NCBI GenBank assembly: GCA_032209605.1
Contig: JASFXZ010000001.1
Span: 18,990,256 to 19,054,255, forward strand
Direction: 5' to 3'
Length of the DNA: 64,000 nt
Source: Mactromeris polynyma
Lineage: Eukaryota; Mollusca; Bivalvia; Venerida; Mactridae
The position numbers and the translations under genes are program-made. Shown here in pieces: positions 63,701 through 64,000 of the stretch (the stretch's first letter is position 1; every line of letters starts with the position of its first letter). Under the pieces are notes generated by a model. That model saw only the letters and a program-made list of their open reading frames with translations. It was not told the origin of the DNA and made no database searches.

Positions 63701-64000
63701 CAGAACACCTGAAATTAGTTTGAATCAGAATTAATCTTACAAGAAAAACCTTATCAATTCTTTTAAGTAAACACTGACTTGTTCAGCAGGGACATCATTT
63801 TACTGATTTAAAGTTGGCATGTTTAGGCATTGTTCATCCACATAGCATATTGTACGGGGTACTGATTGGTCGCAGAACATTATTAAAAGAACAATTTCCA
63901 AACAATTTGTCACTGTCCACAAATATTAATAGAATATAAGGTAAAAAGAAACGGTTACCACCAGATTGCATATCAACTTCCACACAAATTTCATCCACAT
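39485..64000 (-). CDS. Large modular EGF-domain transmembrane protein, 3' part (38 exons seen; 5' end outside window)
   Basis: I assembled 38 minus-strand exons from splice sites and phase; the joined frame closes exactly, 3,743 nt with 1,246 codons before the stop if all exons are used. Order: the last exon of an upstream cassette (63959-64000), three nine-exon cassettes, a truncated fourth, three copies of a 21-nt microexon, a 14-nt microexon, and a terminal exon with one transmembrane segment. There are seven EGF domains. The remaining cysteine-containing units I do not recognise. Topology is inferred as extracellular repeats, one membrane pass, and a short basic cytoplasmic tail. Recurrent NGT/NGS sequons (SLPNGT, TTTNGT, LVNGT) fit a glycosylated ectodomain. 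Function is unknown; adhesion, receptor or surface-coat roles are possible. All but one of the visible splice junctions are GT-AG. Confidence 0.85.
39896..40077. mobile_element. Dispersed TGGTGGCA-type repeat, copy 2 (uninterrupted)
   Basis: Contains agttgtgggcactatcagac, ttatctagttaaccacataa and the end gccacca, in the same order and orientation as the two halves of the split copy at 8757-9715. Intronic. Confidence 0.75.
40631..40644 (-). CDS. 14-nt microexon (DVEHV)
   Basis: Flanked by atttcag and gtaagt. Its 14 nt convert phase 1 to phase 0, exactly what is needed to join the 21-nt exons to the terminal exon frame. Found from the phase requirement plus strong splice sites. Confidence 0.7.
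41176..41580. repeat. 22-bp tandem repeat nested in larger duplication units
   Basis: The unit gttgaaactgttcactacgt plus at repeats about eight times from 41176 to 41344, and again within the spacers between the 21-nt microexons. The 22-bp array appears to have seeded the larger duplication. Confidence 0.85.
41393..41662 (-). CDS. Three tandem copies of a 21-nt microexon
   Basis: Identical 21-nt exons at 41642-41662, 41502-41522 and 41393-41413, each preceded by ctag and followed by gtatgt. All are phase 1 at both ends, so each adds GPQCSKE without breaking the frame. They sit inside a tandem duplication with unit lengths 109 and 140 bp. Introns between copies would be only 119 and 88 nt. 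The final transcript may use one, two or three copies. Confidence 0.75.
42014..45215 (-). CDS. Truncated cassette IV of the modular protein
   Basis: Exons: 45187-45215 (29 nt, VSTTQHQQVA, enlarged equivalent of the 17-nt microexon), 44231-44337 (HFKNSLPDGTELIC to CHVPVTT), 43407-43547 (CEQVTTCVPG to ICLSV), 42527-42576 (ENLNLAMKATHDN), 42014-42133 (EGF, AFGPCRELHCQNAGMC). The cassette stops after its first EGF domain; no second EGF or CC/GHHD units follow. The N-glycosylation sequon of the other cassettes (LPNGT) is LPDGT here and so lost. Confidence 0.85.
43890..44010. repeat. Dispersed repeat, copy A
   Basis: The block gagagagaataagttgctac through ttgaggaggttaaaggtaca is the reverse complement, with scattered differences, of 60225-60352. 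Both are intronic in the modular gene but in opposite orientations, so they are interspersed-element copies and not part of the cassette duplication. Confidence 0.7.
45454..50759 (-). CDS. Cassette III of the modular protein
   Basis: Exons: 50743-50759 (17 nt, AQKPPV), 49904-50016 (SLPNGSTVVC to CHIPVTT), 49187-49327 (CWKVTSCNAN to LCISA), 48645-48700 (RTLTVETKD), 48221-48346 (EGF, GFGPCGRKHC), 47872-47994 (EGF, ACPSVPCKNGGLC), 46917-47148 (enlarged Pro/Thr/Ser-rich lead-in, then CAPEKPCC to YHGDKDLP), 46232-46405 (PMFGFHDEDLTV to RLCLQTTTNGT), 45454-45500 (VNLDEICVEIELKSP). Total 1,029 nt, 343 residues. It is the most divergent full cassette. The extra length lies in the 232-nt exon, a mucin-like linker of about 50 residues before the CC motif. 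Confidence 0.85.
47152..47236. repeat. 21-bp tandem repeat forming the splice-acceptor tract
   Basis: Four copies of gatacaaaacatgacaagaa plus c. On the minus strand this gives a pyrimidine-rich run (tgttttgtatcgttcttgtc) ending directly in the cag of the acceptor for exon 46917-47148. Confidence 0.85.
47336..47532. mobile_element. Dispersed TGGTGGCA-ended repeat, copy 3 (inverted)
   Basis: Begins tggtggcatacttctgccac and ends gtgcccacaactgccacca, the reverse complement of the order seen in copies 1 and 2. The terminal TGGTGGCA/TGCCACCA pair defines the element ends. Intronic. Confidence 0.75.
51056..57167 (-). CDS. Cassette II of the modular protein
   Basis: Exons: 57151-57167 (17 nt), 56443-56546 (FANSLPNGT to CHIPVIT), 55937-56077 (CDQVNNCGTA to LCLSS), 55534-55586 (LQLQIDVKNLTD, apparent GC donor), 54908-55021 (EGF, GFGGPCQKLHC), 54402-54521 (EGF, PCNETACANSGLC), 53826-53988 (CDGINPCC to YYGDKDLP), 52551-52715 (PIVGHKTTDII to RLCLQTTSNGT), 51056-51102 (INVDEICVNVRVQSG). 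Total 924 nt, 308 residues. Exon lengths match cassette I at six of nine positions, so the two are the most recent duplicates. Its introns hold the mariner relic and the 45-bp minisatellite. Confidence 0.85.
51590..52015. repeat. Degenerate repeated block (tcaaaaactgc/ctctaccaagattgttca)
   Basis: Two diverged units of about 160 bp, each with tgtcaaaaactgc, ctctaccaagattgttca and a purine-rich ggcggg... ttttcc segment. It has the look of a mollusc interspersed repeat. Lies in the intron following exon 51056-51102's upstream neighbour; noncoding. Confidence 0.5.
53117..53650. repeat. 45-bp minisatellite, about 12 copies
   Basis: The unit gcaactcatagcagtttacc followed by attatccaagatgactcttccac(g)a is nearly perfect, with minor variants (ccaata/ccatta, cacgtg/cacgag). 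It lies in the intron between exons 52551-52715 and 53826-53988. Because 45 is divisible by 3 and the unit lacks stops in one frame each way, long frames open on both strands. Confidence 0.95.
54136..54300. repeat. 24-bp tandem repeat carrying repeated splice-donor motifs
   Basis: The unit agagagtagtaattcaatac plus ttac repeats about six times. On the minus strand each full unit reads CTGTAAGTATT, an excellent 5' splice-site core, inside the intron after EGF exon 54402-54521. Confidence 0.8.
57312..57863 (+). mobile_element. Decayed mariner-family transposon
   Basis: The inverted ends ggactgtcggaaaatacctg and caggtattttctgacngtcc-like (plus strand agatattttctgaccgtccc) are flanked by TA. The interior keeps transposase C-terminal landmarks: FWNARGIILIQFRPKGQTV, ARYYSEVILRKLHE, ILHHN, then PDLSPVTYLFPELNKMLAG in another frame. 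It is internally deleted and frameshifted, so inactive. Sits in the intron between exons 57151-57167 and 58011-58057. Confidence 0.8.
58011..63708 (-). CDS. Cassette I of the modular protein (exons 2-10 seen)
   Basis: Exons: 63692-63708 (17 nt, GVLNTL with the preceding G), 63187-63290 (PHFAESLPNGT to CHIPVVT), 62260-62403 (CDQVSSCGTN to ACISA), 61476-61531 (VLLVDIKD), 60870-60983 (EGF, GFGGPCQKLHC), 60384-60509 (EGF, VCENVVCNNGGRC), 59128-59290 (CDDNRNCC to YTGDKDRP), 58578-58739 (GHHDNDLVILSGPQ to RLCLQTTTNGT), 58011-58057 (MNVDEICVKIETRSG). Total 933 nt, 311 residues. Every phase matches its neighbour. The Cys codon starting exon 62260-62403 is split TG|T across the intron, as in all four cassettes. 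Confidence 0.85.
60225..60352. repeat. Dispersed repeat, copy B
   Basis: The block gtaccctttaacctcctcaa through tacttattctctctc is the inverted counterpart of 43890-44010. Noncoding; the family is not identified. Confidence 0.7.

Overview
The window looks like nuclear DNA of a mollusc, most likely a bivalve. It is AT-rich, with long introns, many small terminal-inverted-repeat elements, decayed LINEs and minisatellites. The reconstructed actins are 376 residues long and begin [14 protein letters not shown] or [14 protein letters not shown], as in molluscan actins. The species call is inference; intron-containing animal DNA is seen directly. There are no bacterial genes, rRNA, tRNA or CRISPR arrays that I could recognise.

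Left half (about 0.9-34.2 kb): four complete actin genes lie head to tail, all on the minus strand. Each has two coding exons: a 126-nt first exon (42 codons) and a 1,002-nt second exon (334 codons plus stop). The intron sits at the conserved actin position after codon 42 and shrinks from left to right: 3.4 kb, 1.9 kb, 1.15 kb and 0.66 kb. Each gene has a perfect CArG box (SRF site) within about 230 bp of its ATG, and three of the four also have a TATA-like box 71-82 bp downstream of it. The exon-1 and exon-2 similarity groupings disagree, and gene 4 is a patchwork, so gene conversion has been at work. A roughly 45-bp actin 3'-end relic lies near 9.75 kb.

Between and around the actins are transposon remnants. 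They include a pogo/Tigger-like MITE inserted into another repeat with its TA duplication intact, Tc1-like MITEs, LINE pieces at 10.3-11.25, 24.1 and 34.4-35.9 kb, and long CA/CAA-rich and satellite tracts.

Right half (39.5-64.0 kb and beyond the window edge): one large minus-strand gene can be assembled from 38 small exons whose phases all close. It encodes at least about 1,230-1,246 residues of a modular protein ending in one transmembrane segment and a short basic tail. A nine-exon cassette of about 310-340 residues, with a genomic period of about 6-6.7 kb, is repeated three times and followed by a truncated fourth copy. Each cassette carries an unrecognised cysteine-containing unit, two EGF domains, then a second related unit. 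It uses a 17-nt microexon (29 nt in the last copy). Near the 3' end a 21-nt phase-1 microexon is tandemly triplicated. I could not name this family; its 5' end lies outside the window.
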